Of a DNA stretch of 64,000 bases, positions 1-10,929 are shown in pieces. The DNA comes from Anagrus nilaparvatae (Eukaryota; Arthropoda; Insecta; Hymenoptera; Mymaridae): assembly GCA_022575985.1 (NCBI GenBank), contig JAKSXM010000040.1:11736001-11800000 (forward strand), in the 5' to 3' direction. The notes under the pieces were generated by a model. The model was not told the DNA's origin, made no database searches, and saw nothing but the letters and a program-made list of their open reading frames with translations. The position numbers and the translations under genes were made by a program. The first letter of the stretch is position 1; every line of letters starts with the position of its first letter.

Positions 1-395
1 TATTTGGCGAGCGCGGTCAATTTTTTTTTTTTCTTAAATATAATAAAAAAGTCAAAAATAAGATGAATACGAGGAAACTGAAGGTTTATTGTATGCACCC
101 GGGATTGCAGACGACTGGTAAGTTAAAAAAAAAAAAAAAAAATTCATTTTTATCAACAAAAAAAAAATTTTGGTTTTTTGAAAAACAACGTTTTGATTCC
201 TTCTACTTAACATATCTGCGAAAATACTTGACCGATTTTTATGCTTATGCTCTATATTTCTTTGTTGTGAGTTTTTCTAAATTAATTTTTAAAAAAATTA
301 AAAAAAAAATTAATTTAATCATTAAAATTAACAAAAAAGTACCGAAAAATTTGTTTTGAAACTTTAAACGCGTTTTTCTCGAAACAGGTTTTTTC
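1..395. other. AT-rich sequence without a gene
   Basis: Homopolymer-rich A/T sequence. The only open frame (63-359) is made of poly-lysine and poly-phenylalanine runs from A/T tracts and is not credible as a gene. Confidence 0.6.
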
Positions 396-483
396 AAACC
401 GGTGTGCACGATTGCGCAATAACTACCCCACAGACTTACTCATAAATTGCTATATAATTAAACAAATATATACTTAAGAACCT

Positions 484-594
484 GGGGCTCTATTCGCGAT
501 CTTTATGTATTACGTACATACTATATATTTTAATAGAAATATGTATACGTAAGATTTTATGTACTGTATACATAAAGATCGCGAATAGGGCCCC
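484..594. mobile_element. Short hairpin MITE (111 bp)
   Basis: Terminal inverted repeats of about 26 bp start GGGGCTCTATTCGCGATC on the left and end with the complement GATCGCGAATAGGGCCCC on the right, with one mismatch in the outer ten bases. The size and lack of an ORF fit a MITE. I could not find a target-site duplication, so the superfamily is open. Confidence 0.6.
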
Positions 595-739
595 TGACTT
601 CGAGTTTTTTTTTTTTTTGTCCTCAAAAATTTTTTACAGCTAATTTTGTCCGAAAATTTTAGGCCTTTTTTTGAATTTTTTTTTTCCGGAGCCACCATTT
701 TGTTCTTAATTAGTTTTTTTGAAAAAACTCGAAGTCAGG
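592..739. repeat. Inverted-repeat unit (148 bp)
   Basis: Inverted ends CCCTGACTTCGAGTTTTTT (592-611) and AAAAAACTCGAAGTCAGGG (721-739) enclose A/T-rich sequence. It directly abuts the MITE at 484-594 and shares its last bases. Confidence 0.5.
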
Positions 740-823
740 GTCTTAATTAAGCTAAAAACTCTTACCAAAAAATTTTTTTTTTTTTTCCGATAACATAATC
801 TCTCAGCATCGTGCACACCGTTT

Positions 824-1134
824 TTTTTTACTGCTTCATTTGCGCACGTGTGACGCGGAAGTGACGTCACAGAAAACTAAAAACATTTTTTTTTTTCTAT
901 TTTAATACATGTGTAAACTAATAAAAAAATATTTACTCAAATATCTGTAACCGTTTCTTCAGAATCCTTACCTAAAAAACACGACAAAATATAGTAAAAT
1001 CACCCTTAAGTTAGCCAAAAAAAAAAAAAAAAAAACAAAAATTTACCAAAAGAATTATACATAAAGACGAAAATTTTGGGCATTTTAAAAGTAAAATTGG
1101 TTTGTCTGCTGGGGAGATATTAATTCTAGAAGTT
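824..1134. other. AT-rich spacer
   Basis: No ORF, repeat or RNA signal that I can support. Confidence 0.4.
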
Positions 1135-1480
1135 GGAACGTATTTACTCAATTTCTCGCGCATGCGCAACTCGAAGAAAAATTTGAATCACGGAATTGGA
1201 TAGCCAGGAAAATTTAGTATCTGGGCCTAAGAGGAAAATTTTTTTTTGCAATAAAATAAGAGTCTGACAGAGTTTTTACTAATTTTTGCGCTCTGAAAAT
1301 TTAAAAAAATAAAGTGCACAAAAAAAACTAATACGGCTACAAAAAATCAAGGAGAAGACCTAAGAGGCTAAAAATTGAGGAGGTGAGTTGTTTTCGATAG
1401 TATTTTGAGGGAAAAATATTTTGGAACCGATTTGAAAACCCAAGAATTAGGTTTACATACACTTGAGGAATATTACTTCA
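1135..1480 (+). repeat. Foldback repeat family X, copy 1 (partial)
   Basis: Same orientation and order of landmarks as the fuller copy at 2650-3285: TTTCTCGCGCATGCGC, then a GGCCTAAGAGGAAAATTTTT block, then AAAAATCAAGG, ending at TTCATTTAAATCTACCC. It is more diverged than copies 2 and 3. Confidence 0.5.
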
Positions 1481-1517
1481 TTTAAATCTACCCACATATG
1501 GGTAGATTTAAATGAAG
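1476..1517. repeat. Perfect 18-bp stem hairpin
   Basis: CTTCATTTAAATCTACCC is followed by a 6-nt loop (ACATAT) and its exact reverse complement. It sits at the junction where family X copy 1 (+) meets copy 2 (-), so it is the fused end of two head-to-head units. Confidence 0.8.
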
Positions 1518-2290
1518 CGTGTATAAAATGTATGTTCGGGTATTCAAAATTGCCCCAAAGTATTTTTTTCTGAAAATAATACCAAAAATAAGTCAGCAAC
1601 CCAATTTTTAGCCCGCCGGAGCGAAATCTCGATTTTTGTCAGTCATTTTTGTATTTTGGACTCTTATAAAAAATGTAAGAAAAATGAGGAATAATATTTC
1701 TTATTTTTTCTGTTAAAAACTCTCATTAAAATGAAATAACTATTTGTTAAGCAAGGGATGAAAAGTAGATTTATGTTTTCCATGCAGTTGTATGGAAAGT
1801 AAAAAATGTATTTTTTATCCCGTGATTTAACACATGGTTTTTCATTAAAAGCGTAAGAAAGAGCGCTTCCCGTGTAGAAAAACGATTCTTTCTAACGCGT
1901 GTAATGAAAAATTTTTTCCTCTTAGATCCGGATAGGAAATTCCCTGGCTGTGCGATACCAAGGTCAAATTTTTTTTGCGTAGCGTATGCACGAGATACCT
2001 ATAAAATAGGCTGTTTGTTTTTTCCAAAAGTCTATTTCTCAAATGCCTATTAATTAAAAATCTTTTAACTTTTATATTTTTCCTTGAACTTTATATTTTT
2101 GGGCGAAAAGAAAGTTTCGATGGGACATGCTTTTTGACAGCTCTACATAAAAAAAGCAGCTTTCAAAAGTTCATTTTTTACAAATTTTGAATTTTTCGCC
2201 AAGTTACGTGATTAATTAAAAATCTGACAAAAATTTGGATTCCGCGTAAAATTTTACATAAGGATATATCTTTTAATCTTTTAAAGAGCT
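1515..2290 (-). repeat. Foldback repeat family X, copy 2 (inverted)
   Basis: Reverse complement of 2650-3285. Matching landmarks include the reverse of GGGTAGATTTAAATGAA, the CTCTTAGATCCGGATA block near 1920, AAAGCAGCTTTCAAAAGTTC near 2153-2175, and AATTTTACATAAGGATATA near 2250-2270. With copy 3 it forms a foldback with arms of about 0.65-0.75 kb. The minus-strand ORF at 1845-2042 lies in this arm and has no recognisable domain. Confidence 0.7.
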
Positions 2291-2649
2291 TTTATGTTAA
2301 AATAGCGAAATAATAAAGAATCGCCTCAAATTTCGGAGGTTTTTGCTCTCATTATTATGAGTGTTAAGCTATATAAAAATTTCTAAGCCTTGTGCCTATA
2401 TTTTAATATACTTCTATCGTTCTCGCTCACATCGAAAATGTGAGCGTAATGCTTTTATACTTTTTTCAGTGTATTTAATTTATTTGTTTAGCACACGTTT
2501 ATAAAAAGTTAATAGGAGCAAACTTAAGAGGAACAAATTCTGATCACACGGCTATTATTTATAGTAAAAAGAATATAGAAAAATTACTTGAAAAAATGAG
2601 ATTTTTTAATCTTTTAATTTAAAATTTCCTCGATTTGACATAAACGCAT
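2291..2649. other. Loop of the family X foldback
   Basis: AT-rich sequence between the two arms. It contains CTCACATCGAAAATGTGAG near 2427, a small hairpin, and nothing coding. Confidence 0.4.
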
Positions 2650-3285
2650 ACATGAAAATTATATTTAATATATATATTTATGTAAAATTTCCCGAGGAAT
2701 ACAAATTTTTTGTCAGATTTTTAATTGGTCACGTGACTTGGCGGTAAATTCGAAATTTGTAAAAAATGAAATTTTGAAAGCTGCTTTTTTTAATGTATTA
2801 GAGCTCTCAAAAAGCAATGTCTCATAGAAACTTTTTTTTCGCCAAAAAATATAAAGTTCAAGAAACCATTTAAGCCTGGTTACAAGATTTTTAACTAATA
2901 AGCATTTGAGAAACCGACTTTTAATTAAAACAGCCAGTCTTAGTGGTTTCTCGTGCATATGCCACTCAAAAAAATTTTTTGACCCCATAATCGCATAGCC
3001 AAGGAAATTTTTTATCCGGACCTAAGAGTAAAAAATTTTTTTATATTAATGAGAGTTTATAACAGAAAAAATAAGAAACATTATCCATCATTATTCTTAC
3101 TTTTTTATATAAAAGTCCAAAACATAAAAATGGCTGCCAAAAATCAAGATTGGGAAGCTAAAAATTGGGCTGCTGACTTATTTTTGGTAGTAATACTTTC
3201 AGAAATAAACACTTTGGGGCAGATTTAAAGAGCTGACCATACATTTCATACACAATTCATTTAAATCCACCAATATATGTGATAA
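2650..3285 (+). repeat. Foldback repeat family X, copy 3 (fullest)
   Basis: Begins near TTTATGTAAAATTTCCCGAG and ends TTCATTTAAATCCACC. Its first 200 bases recur at 38876-39050 and 47510-47705 (TAAAATTT..CGCGGAATTC, then GAGCTCTCAAAACGCAATAA), which shows a dispersed family. The minus-strand ORF at 2713-2988 is inside this arm and is not supported as a gene. Confidence 0.7.
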
Positions 3286-3311
3286 TATAATAACATATTA
3301 TACATATATAC

Positions 3312-4010
3312 TAGAGTGTGTCTTATTTTTTTGTTTTCGATATTTTTTGGCTCCCCCCATTTCTTTCGAATACTTTGGTCATAAAAAAACCCCCAGCTCC
3401 AAGGATTTTGATTTTGGATTTTTTTAACCCGTATCACGGAGCACTTGAAGTTTCCCATTTAAATAACATGGGAATTTTGAAATTTGAGCTTTCTAATTTT
3501 TAAACGTGCTTCAAAATTTTTTTAGACACTAGCAATTAGGTAGAAAATGAAGTTTAGACATATAAAAACTGATACCCAAAATTATAGAAGTCCCAGAACA
3601 TTTTATTTTGCCAAAATAAAATTATTAAAATTTTTCCATTTAAAATACATTACAAATGAAAAACAATGTATTTTAAATGGGAAAATTGCGATTTTTAATA
3701 ATTTTATTTTGGTAAAATAAAATGTTCTGGGACTTCTATAATTTTGGGGATCAGTTTTTATATGTGTAAACATCATTTTCTACCTAATTCCTAGTGTCTA
3801 AAAAAATTTTGAAGCACGTTAAAAAATTAGAAAGCTCAAATTTCAAAATTCCCATGTTATTTAAATGGGAAACTTCAAGTGCTCGGTGGCACGGGTTAAA
3901 AAAATCCAAAATCAAAATCCTTGGAGCTGGGGGTTTTTTATGACCAAAATATTCGAAAAAAATGGGGGGAGCCAAAAAATATTGAAAACAAAAAAATAAG
4001 ACACACTCTA
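3312..4010. mobile_element. hAT-like foldback MITE (699 bp)
   Basis: Near-perfect palindrome, arms about 330 bp each, centred near 3661. The ends read TAGAGTGTGTCTTATTTTT and its complement, and both sides are flanked by the same 8 bp, ATATATAC (3304-3311 and 4011-4018). An 8-bp target duplication plus ends fitting the hAT YARNG pattern support hAT mobilisation. The two arms produce mirror-image spurious ORFs (3318-3503 + and 3784-4041 -). No transposase is encoded. Confidence 0.85.
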
Positions 4011-4018
4011 ATATATAC

Positions 4019-6127
4019 TGAGGAGAACTTATTTTAGACACTTGTCAGGGAAAAAGCCTCTGCACCTAGTAGTAGATAATTATAACCATATACCGCGATA
4101 AATTCAAATTCAAAAATTAAATTGTTTCAAAACTTTTGTTGAATTGGATTTTGTTGTATAATGTTTTAATTTCCTCCCGCTGGGGGTAATGACTTTTTTT
4201 CTCGCAAATATTTAAGTTCCATTAAGTATATAAGGACCAAGGATATAATATTAGGGTTCGATAATTGATTAAGAAAGCGTGTGATTAAAAAAAAAAAACA
4301 AATTAAAAAAATTAAAATTTTTAATATAATCTAAAATAACTCAGGTGAAATACAAAATTAATCCCATATGCCAAAAAAATTTAAATATACCAACAAAAAA
4401 ATGTTACACAATATATTAATAATTAAATAATATAATCAGAATGATTATATATAAAATTACCTCAATGATATTCATTATGTTGATTCGGAATTTCAATTGG
4501 TATTTATTTCATAAATCTAGAACTGGGACTCCGACTTTACGCTTTTTAAACAAATAAAAATAAAAAATAGACATTTACAAATTTCATACCTAGAAGGGAA
4601 CAAATAATGGGACCTACAAAACTCAACTTTTAAGAAAGTTCTATCCACCATTGAGTATCTTTGTTTAGCACATTTTCCAACTTATTTAAAGCACGTATCT
4701 ATTTATAATATCTTTTTAATGAGAGAGTTTATACTTGTCGGTATTTGGTAACAGTAAATAAAAAATAAAGTGGAAATTTTTATTTCTTTAAACAAATACG
4801 ACATGTTAAATTTTTGTCATTTTTGGGCAATGAATACCAAAATTATTATATCAGGCTCATTATTAAAAAGCATTTAACTTTTGGGGAACGTATCATGGCT
4901 AATTTTTTGCTAAACCCTTTCAATAATAAGTTATGGCTAATTGTTTACAAAAAAAAAAGTTAAAAATACTAAAAAGTTAAAATTAAATATAAAATAGTTA
5001 AAAGTTAAAAATATTTATATTTATAAACAATAATATCTATAATTTATAACTGCAAAGGTTTAGCGAAAAAATTCCCGCTACACCACCCCCAAAATTGAAT
5101 GTTTTTGAATATGAGCCAAAAAGGATTTTAAACTGAATTCACCAGATCTGGAAATTCTAGCATTTATGACTTGAAGTGTAAAAAAATTCAGCATATCGTA
5201 TTTTTTTAAACACTTTAACACCAAATTTTTTTTCCTATACTACATACGTACTAAAAAGCTTTGATTTTTTCATTAAAAACTTATTTTAAAAAAATACATT
5301 AAAAATTTTAATTTCAAAATACGCTACACAACTCGCTACACAAGGACGCCCTTATTGCAATTTTGACTAAAGTTGCAACTTAAAAATTTGTAGTTTTGAC
5401 AAAATTGTGTAATGAGTTTACTAATTATTACAACTATAGGGTTCGTGATGAAATTTTTCTGTTTACGGGGCATGAAGCTAATTATTAATAAAAATACTAA
5501 CCCTACTAATTTTCAACATCGTATTTTTTTAACTGACCTCTGACATCCACCCCCTCCCCAAAAAAAAACAGGTTTCTCGCGACTAAGCATTTTATACAAA
5601 TAAATCAACGACATTGTTATTATTTTTATTATTTTTTTAAAATACATCTATTATAATTAATATGTAGGAGAAGATTAAGAAAGTACAGCAGTACAAGAAA
5701 CGTTTTATATCTTATAAAAATAGAAAAATTTTTAATTGGATATGCTCATTTTTTTAAAGTGGACAAGAGCTGTACTCTACGGAAACTACTAGTTAAGCAT
5801 CAGATTGGCTTATGCATTTTCGTATTAAGCTTTCTTGATTTTAGTGTGTGGTATATTTAAAATATTTTCATGTTTCCTCTCATAAAGTTGCCTATAGTTT
5901 ACAATTAAATTTCAAGGAACTCTGAAATCAAATGTAACATAGTGATCCAAGTTTCATGATGTAAGAATCATATGAGTAAGATATGCCGTGTCGAATCTCA
6001 AAAACTGCTGCATTGATTTTCATTTAAACTTGTTGATATATTTAATGATAATATTATTGCAAATTATTTTAATTTATAAATGCATAATTATTTTAAAAAG
6101 AAAAATTAATAATTGTTGCATAATTAA
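4019..6127. other. Gene-free AT-rich stretch
   Basis: About 2.1 kb with stop codons in all frames. I see no gene, RNA or clear repeat. A low-complexity block of AAAGTTAAAAATA-like repeats lies at about 4960-5030. Confidence 0.4.
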
Positions 6128-6711
6128 TGAAGGTTGAATCGGGTAGATAAATGAAATTTTTTTATTTAAAATTTCTAAAAATCAAAACTTCTGGAAATTT
6201 TAATGCTTATCGCCATTTATCAAGTAATATGTTCCTTAGAATTTAAAAAATTTTTTTTAATTTATTGACTGTAGACGGTAATATTAGCACTTAAAATTTC
6301 CTTTTTTTTTTTAACTAATAAATTAGTCAAGACTTTTTTATAAAACTTCTAATTTTAAAAATGTTTTTAATATTTAGGACATTATTTAGCATCGATCCAC
6401 GAAAAAAAAATTTCAATTTATAACAATTATATAAAATATTTTTTAAGATTTTTCATTTTTCATGTAACCTAGTTTTCAAAATATAGATTTATTCGGGGCA
6501 AAATTCAGCAAATAAAATAATTTTTATAGTGAATCGATATGAAATATCTCCGTCTATATTCAATAAATTAAAACAATTTTTTGTATATTCTAAGGGACAC
6601 ATAACTTGATAAATGGCTGTACAAATCAAGGATTCCAGAAGTTTCGATCTCTAAAAATCCTATATCGAAAAATGCTATTTTTATCCACCTGATTTGAACT
6701 TAAGTATTAAA
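6128..6711. repeat. Imperfect foldback element (~580 bp)
   Basis: GGTTGAATCGGGTAGATAAA at the left pairs with TTTTATCCACCTGATTTGAAC at the right. Inside, GCCATTTATCAAGTAATATG (near 6211) pairs with CATAACTTGATAAATGGC (near 6599-6616) and TTTATTGACTGTAGACGG pairs with CCGTCTATATTCAATAAA. Related sequence occurs inside the large palindrome near 36370-36500 and its mirror. Confidence 0.65.
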
Positions 6712-7017
6712 AAATCACTAACATTACTGAACTTTTTAAAAAAATTTTACGAGAAATTTTAATTATCTGAGCTGGAAGATCTGTAAGCTAATTTTTAAAA
6801 ATTATAGACTTCAGTACTTATTACGTGAGTTCATGATCATAATATGTTATTCAGAGCGATATGCAAGTTTTATCAAAATAAAGACGTTATAAACCGATCA
6901 AATGTAAAATATTATCTTCGAACTCGAAAATAAAATAATAAAAATGAAAGAAAATCAGTTTAGATAATTATATTTTAAAATATATTTATTCTTTAAATTT
7001 ATGCTGATAGTAATAAA

Positions 7018-7693
7018 GGGGTCATTCATAAAATACGTAACACAAATTTGGGGTAGCAGGGGTCTCATAGCTTCTTATGGTCTTGTTACGCTTGAGGAGG
7101 AGTATGTCGTTAACAGTGTTACGTTACGTTACGTTACATTTTTTGGGGTTCAAATGATCTCATGGAAAATATTTTGGACCATTATGTCTATAAATGCATC
7201 ATGCAACAGTATATATAGGCTAATGTGAAAGTAAATAAATTAAATTAAATTAAAGACTCGAAAATATTTTAAAATATTTATTTCAACAAAACTGCATTTT
7301 TAATTTTGAATTTTGAAATTTCCAAACAGTTGAGAAATCCCTTTTAAGATTAGGAATAAAATAATTTAATAAAATTTGTTAGGACTCAACAAAATCAATT
7401 AAGTATTTAAAAAACACAATTACAAATTCTTATTCTTAAATACTATTTTCATTAAAATTAAAAGTTAATTGTAAAGTAAAGTACGAGATAAAGAATTTTG
7501 TTATAAAAATAAATACATTTTCAAAAACAATTTTTTCTTTTTTTTTTCAACAACTAGGTTCAAAATTTATTTTATCGATGTTAAGTATAACGAAATCCTA
7601 GGGGATTCAGAGGTCTGATTATTTGTCACGGTGTTTTACAATATAGGTCGAAGGCATAAAAAATTTTGTATTACGTATTTTATGTATCAACCC
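7018..7693. mobile_element. Non-autonomous DNA element with GGGGTCATTCATAAAATACG ends
   Basis: The left end is GGGGTCATTCATAAAATACG and the right end, read in reverse complement, is GGGTTGATACATAAAATACG, followed on both sides by TAACACAAA-like sequence. Ends of this GGTCATTCATAAATTACGTAAC type are common in arthropod MITEs (family knowledge). The unit contains a GTTAC run at 7119-7138 and the left copy of the 272-bp direct repeat. Confidence 0.6.
7149..7420. repeat. 272-bp direct repeat, left copy
   Basis: Starts TTCAAATGATCTCATGG and ends AAAAACACAAT. It is the same length as 9689-9960, differs from it at only a handful of positions, and lies exactly 2,540 bp upstream of it. The ends are not TG..CA and there is no tract or primer site, so these are unlikely to be LTRs. 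Confidence 0.85.
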
Positions 7694-7927
7694 AAATTAA
7701 TAACTTGAAATAATTAATTAAAAAATAAGTTTGTAACACCACGTACAAAAATTTTAAATAAGAACAAAGTAACTCATAAAACGGTAATAATAAGAAAAAA
7801 AAAATGGAACTCGAGATGGAACTTTTCTATGATAAATATATATTAATATCCGAAGATAATAACGGCGAAATCAGCAACGGTAAGCCTGTATTCATTTATA
7901 AATTTAAATATTTTATGTAAATCTTAC

Positions 7928-8415
7928 TTGACAAAGATTGTTTTTTGGCAGTCGATTTTGCTACTGGTTTAGTTTTTTTCTGTCGACTTGGCTCCTCTTC
8001 CGATTCGATGTTTTTTACATGTCTACTTGATCGGGCCTTTTTTAAAACATCAATAGCTTCCCAGTAGGTTTCTAAAATAATAAAAATAAATCAAAAAAAA
8101 TTTTTTTTTAAATTTTATAAGAGAACCCTTACTTGTAAATGATTCAATATGCTCAACAAAACGTGTTTCCCATGTTCTTTTATCTGCATCGACATCTTCG
8201 ACGACAAATTGTTCAAATTCTTTAGAAGAATGAGGTGTATTTGGTGGTAAATAACATTCAAAGTCTACTGAGTCATAGCTAACCCATTTACTTAATATTA
8301 TTATGGGTGAATCATTGAGTTCCTTGAAATTGGGATTAAAATGGACAATCATAAATTTTGAGTCGTTGAATAGCTCCATTAACTTAAATGGACTCAAACC
8401 ACCTTCTTCTTCCAT
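7928..8415 (-). CDS. Uncharacterised protein, two-exon N-terminal fragment
   Basis: Exon 1 is 8415-8133, starting at ATG GAA GAA GAA. It ends at a GTAAGG donor with one base left over. Exon 2 is 8071-7928, after a TTATTTTAG acceptor. The joined frame stays open through the junction and ends at another GTAAGA donor. Exon 1 encodes a segment reading FMIVHFNPNF, then KWVSYD and a D-x3-W motif (DADKRTWETRF). Exon 2 gives TYWEAIDVLKKARSSRHVKN followed by an acidic and then a lysine-rich, NLS-like tail. This layout resembles the N-terminal region of uncharacterised insect proteins that sometimes carry a C-terminal BEN domain; that comparison is from memory. No downstream exon is convincing, although an AG acceptor near 7900 would add a short terminal exon. 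It may be a broken gene or a transposon passenger, because it sits between the 272-bp direct repeats. Confidence 0.45.
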
Positions 8416-8759
8416 TATTAACAAATGTTTTCTAATTAATTAAATAAAAAAAAAAGTAAATAAAATATATTCAATCATCGATTTATATATATATTGTTTC
8501 AAGTTTTAAAAAGTATTTGCTTGTTTGTATTAGGCAAAATAATGCATTAACATACAAAGTAGTATTGAAAGAATTTTAAAAAATTAATTTTTTAAAATTA
8601 CAATTGTCTGCAATATTTGTGATTATTTAAGTTTGTTTTCTGATTTCATTATTGTAATTGAAAATTCGTCTGTTCATAAAATAAATTCATAAAATTATTT
8701 AAAGTTAATCATTTTAAAAATATTTAACTGCCATGATACTTTAGTCAAAATACGGGTTT

Positions 8760-9057
8760 GGTTGTAAACTCTCCGGCCACCATCAGATTTGGTCTAGTAT
8801 AGGTTTTTTGGGTCGCTGATCAAGAACGTTGAGGTATTTATTATAAAAAATTTGATATTCACCTTGAAATTAGCCAAAACTACCCCTAAAAAGGGTATTT
8901 TACAAATATTGCAAATACCTCAAAATTTTTTGGGGAACTTTTGCCCAATTTCAGGGTCAAGCACCATATCTCATAGAAAATACCCCGATTTTCGTGATTA
9001 GCGATCCAATAAACCTATAGTAGGCTATATCTGGAGCTAGCCGGAGAGTTTACAACC
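8760..9057. mobile_element. TIR element with GGTTGTAAACTCTCCGG ends (298 bp)
   Basis: GGTTGTAAACTCTCCGGC at the left end is matched by its complement at the right end. The inner sequence continues as an imperfect palindrome (CTATAGGTTT..GGATCGCT). It is followed by a C run. A diverged relative occurs at 57336-57605, sharing ATAGGTTTTTTGGGTCGCTG. Confidence 0.7.
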
Positions 9058-9688
9058 CCCCCCCCCGTAAGAAAATAAAATTCCGCTATTCACTAATGGA
9101 ATTTCTTATCAGTGTATAGGATTAGGCCTATATATATAGTATATATTAACAAAAAAAAATTATTTAGATGTATTGATTATATCTGATTTATAAAATACAA
9201 AAAATTTACGTTGCTTGCTTTTTAAAGAAAATTAATAATTGTTTTAAAAAAATTTTTTTTAAATAAAATTAATAAAATACCTATAAAATTAATTGTTTAG
9301 AATAATTATTACATTATTTTTATTAGTATAAGCTAAAGCGAATAATTATGTTTTTTTTAAATTAAAATTTTAATAAATTTTGAACTTAATTTTCAGTATT
9401 AAAAAAAATGTTTAATTTCGATAATTTTTTATCATTTAATTTCCTATCTTATTATTATAAACATTCTATTTAAATTTTATAAATTCATTTAGAAGTTTTT
9501 GATAATATAATCTTTTGAAGCTTTTATAGTTTTTAATATAAAAATTTTCAAAATCCAAAAAATCAATGCAATAAAAATAAAAGAAAATTATAAATTCAAG
9601 TCAAATGATTTAAATATTACCTATAAACTAGTATAATACGTAAATAATACATTTATATATAAATTATGTTAAAAATTTTTTGGAGTAG
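9058..9688. other. AT-rich spacer
   Basis: Extremely A/T-rich. Nothing supported on either strand. Confidence 0.4.
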
Positions 9689-9960
9689 TTCAAATGATCT
9701 CATGGAAAATATTTTGGACCATTATGTCTATAAATGCATCATGCAACAGTATATATAGGCTAATGTGAAAGTAAATAAATTAAATTAAATTAAAGACTCG
9801 AAAATATTTTAAAATATTTATTTCAACAAAACTGCATTTTTAATTTTTAATTTTGAAATTCCCAAACAGTTGAGAAATCCCTTTTAAGATTAGGAATAAA
9901 ATAATTTAATAAAATTTGTTAGGACTCTACAAAATCAATTAAGTATTTAAAAAACACAAT
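9689..9960. repeat. 272-bp direct repeat, right copy
   Basis: Near-identical to 7149-7420 but without the GGGGTCATTCATAAAATACG ends that surround the left copy. It is either a segmental duplication or a decayed second copy of that element. Confidence 0.85.
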
Positions 9961-10929
9961 TTCTAGGTAAATTTATATTTTTTAGCAGTTAAGAATGCAT
10001 GCCACATATGAACCATTACAATAATTGTCTACCTTGTCTACTTATTAATTTATACCACGATTTTAAAATAGATTTAAAAAATTAATTTAAATTAATTTAA
10101 ATAATAACAAAATATTTTATTAAAAATCAATATTCAATACATGCTCAAAAAAATTTTTAGAATTATTTAGAATTTGGAAATATTTAATTATAAATTATAC
10201 CGTTTTATTGTTTTTGTAAAATAAATAAAATGGTTTCAAGTAGCAGAGAAGCAGTTAATGAAATACCCGTGGCACAATTTTTCCTAATAATTGGAAAAAA
10301 AAAATTGAATAAACTGAAACACATAAAAAAAAATATTATCGTGCTATTGAAAACAGTACATATATGGGATATGGAGGAATATACTTGTCATTGGTCGTTC
10401 TGTAAAAATTTTATATTGATTGATTATAGTATTATACTTTTGTAAACAAATGTTCAGAATGACATATATATAAATGTCAAGTATATTATTTACTTATAAT
10501 ACTAAAACAAATTTTTTAAGTTCAGTATTCGTTCAGTACGCTAGTTGATTCTCGTAAAGCAATTTTATAAAAAGAAAATTATAGTTAACTCTCAAGAGTC
10601 TTTTATCTTTTCAATAAATAGGATTCTAAACTTTTTCATGTAATGCAAAATAGGAGTGATTTTAAATTATTAGATTGAGTTATTTGAGTAATCAAAGTAA
10701 ATTGAATTAATAATTATATTTATTTTTTTTTTCGAATAAAGGCTGTATATTAATCGACAAAATAGAAATTTTATCAAATTCAGAATGATAGCTACACTAT
10801 CTAAGTAGCAAGTAACCTTAAACAAAAATTATTATTATTTTAACTTAAAAGCTTAGATTTAGCAATTATATTTGTACATATTTTTTGAATTTAAATTTAT
10901 TTTTAAACCTGCCTCTGTATACAAGCTTA
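9961..10929. other. AT-rich sequence upstream of the zinc-finger relic
   Basis: No repeat structure seen. The ORF at 10230-10445 has biased, non-globular composition and no domain. Confidence 0.4.

Larger units (their letters stand above)
396..823. repeat. TIR-bounded element with two inner hairpins
   Basis: The ends are inverted copies: ACCGGTGTGCACGAT near 397 and ATCGTGCACACCG near 809-822. Two smaller inverted-repeat units (484-594 and 592-739) lie inside, so this is probably a non-autonomous DNA element that took further insertions, or a compound foldback. No coding capacity and no convincing target duplication were seen. Confidence 0.45.

Noticed and set aside
7119..7138. GTTAC repeat as telomeric sequence
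   Set aside because: Only four units, and the insect telomeric repeat is TTAGG. It lies inside a MITE-like element.
7804..7879. Plus-strand mini-exon MELEMELFYDKYILISEDNN followed by a GTAAGC donor
   Set aside because: Only 25 codons, no partner exon downstream in phase, and it overlaps a possible terminal exon of the minus-strand gene.
7149..9960. LTR retrotransposon bounded by the 272-bp direct repeats
   Set aside because: No TG..CA ends, no primer-binding site or polypurine tract, and no gag-pol sequence between them.
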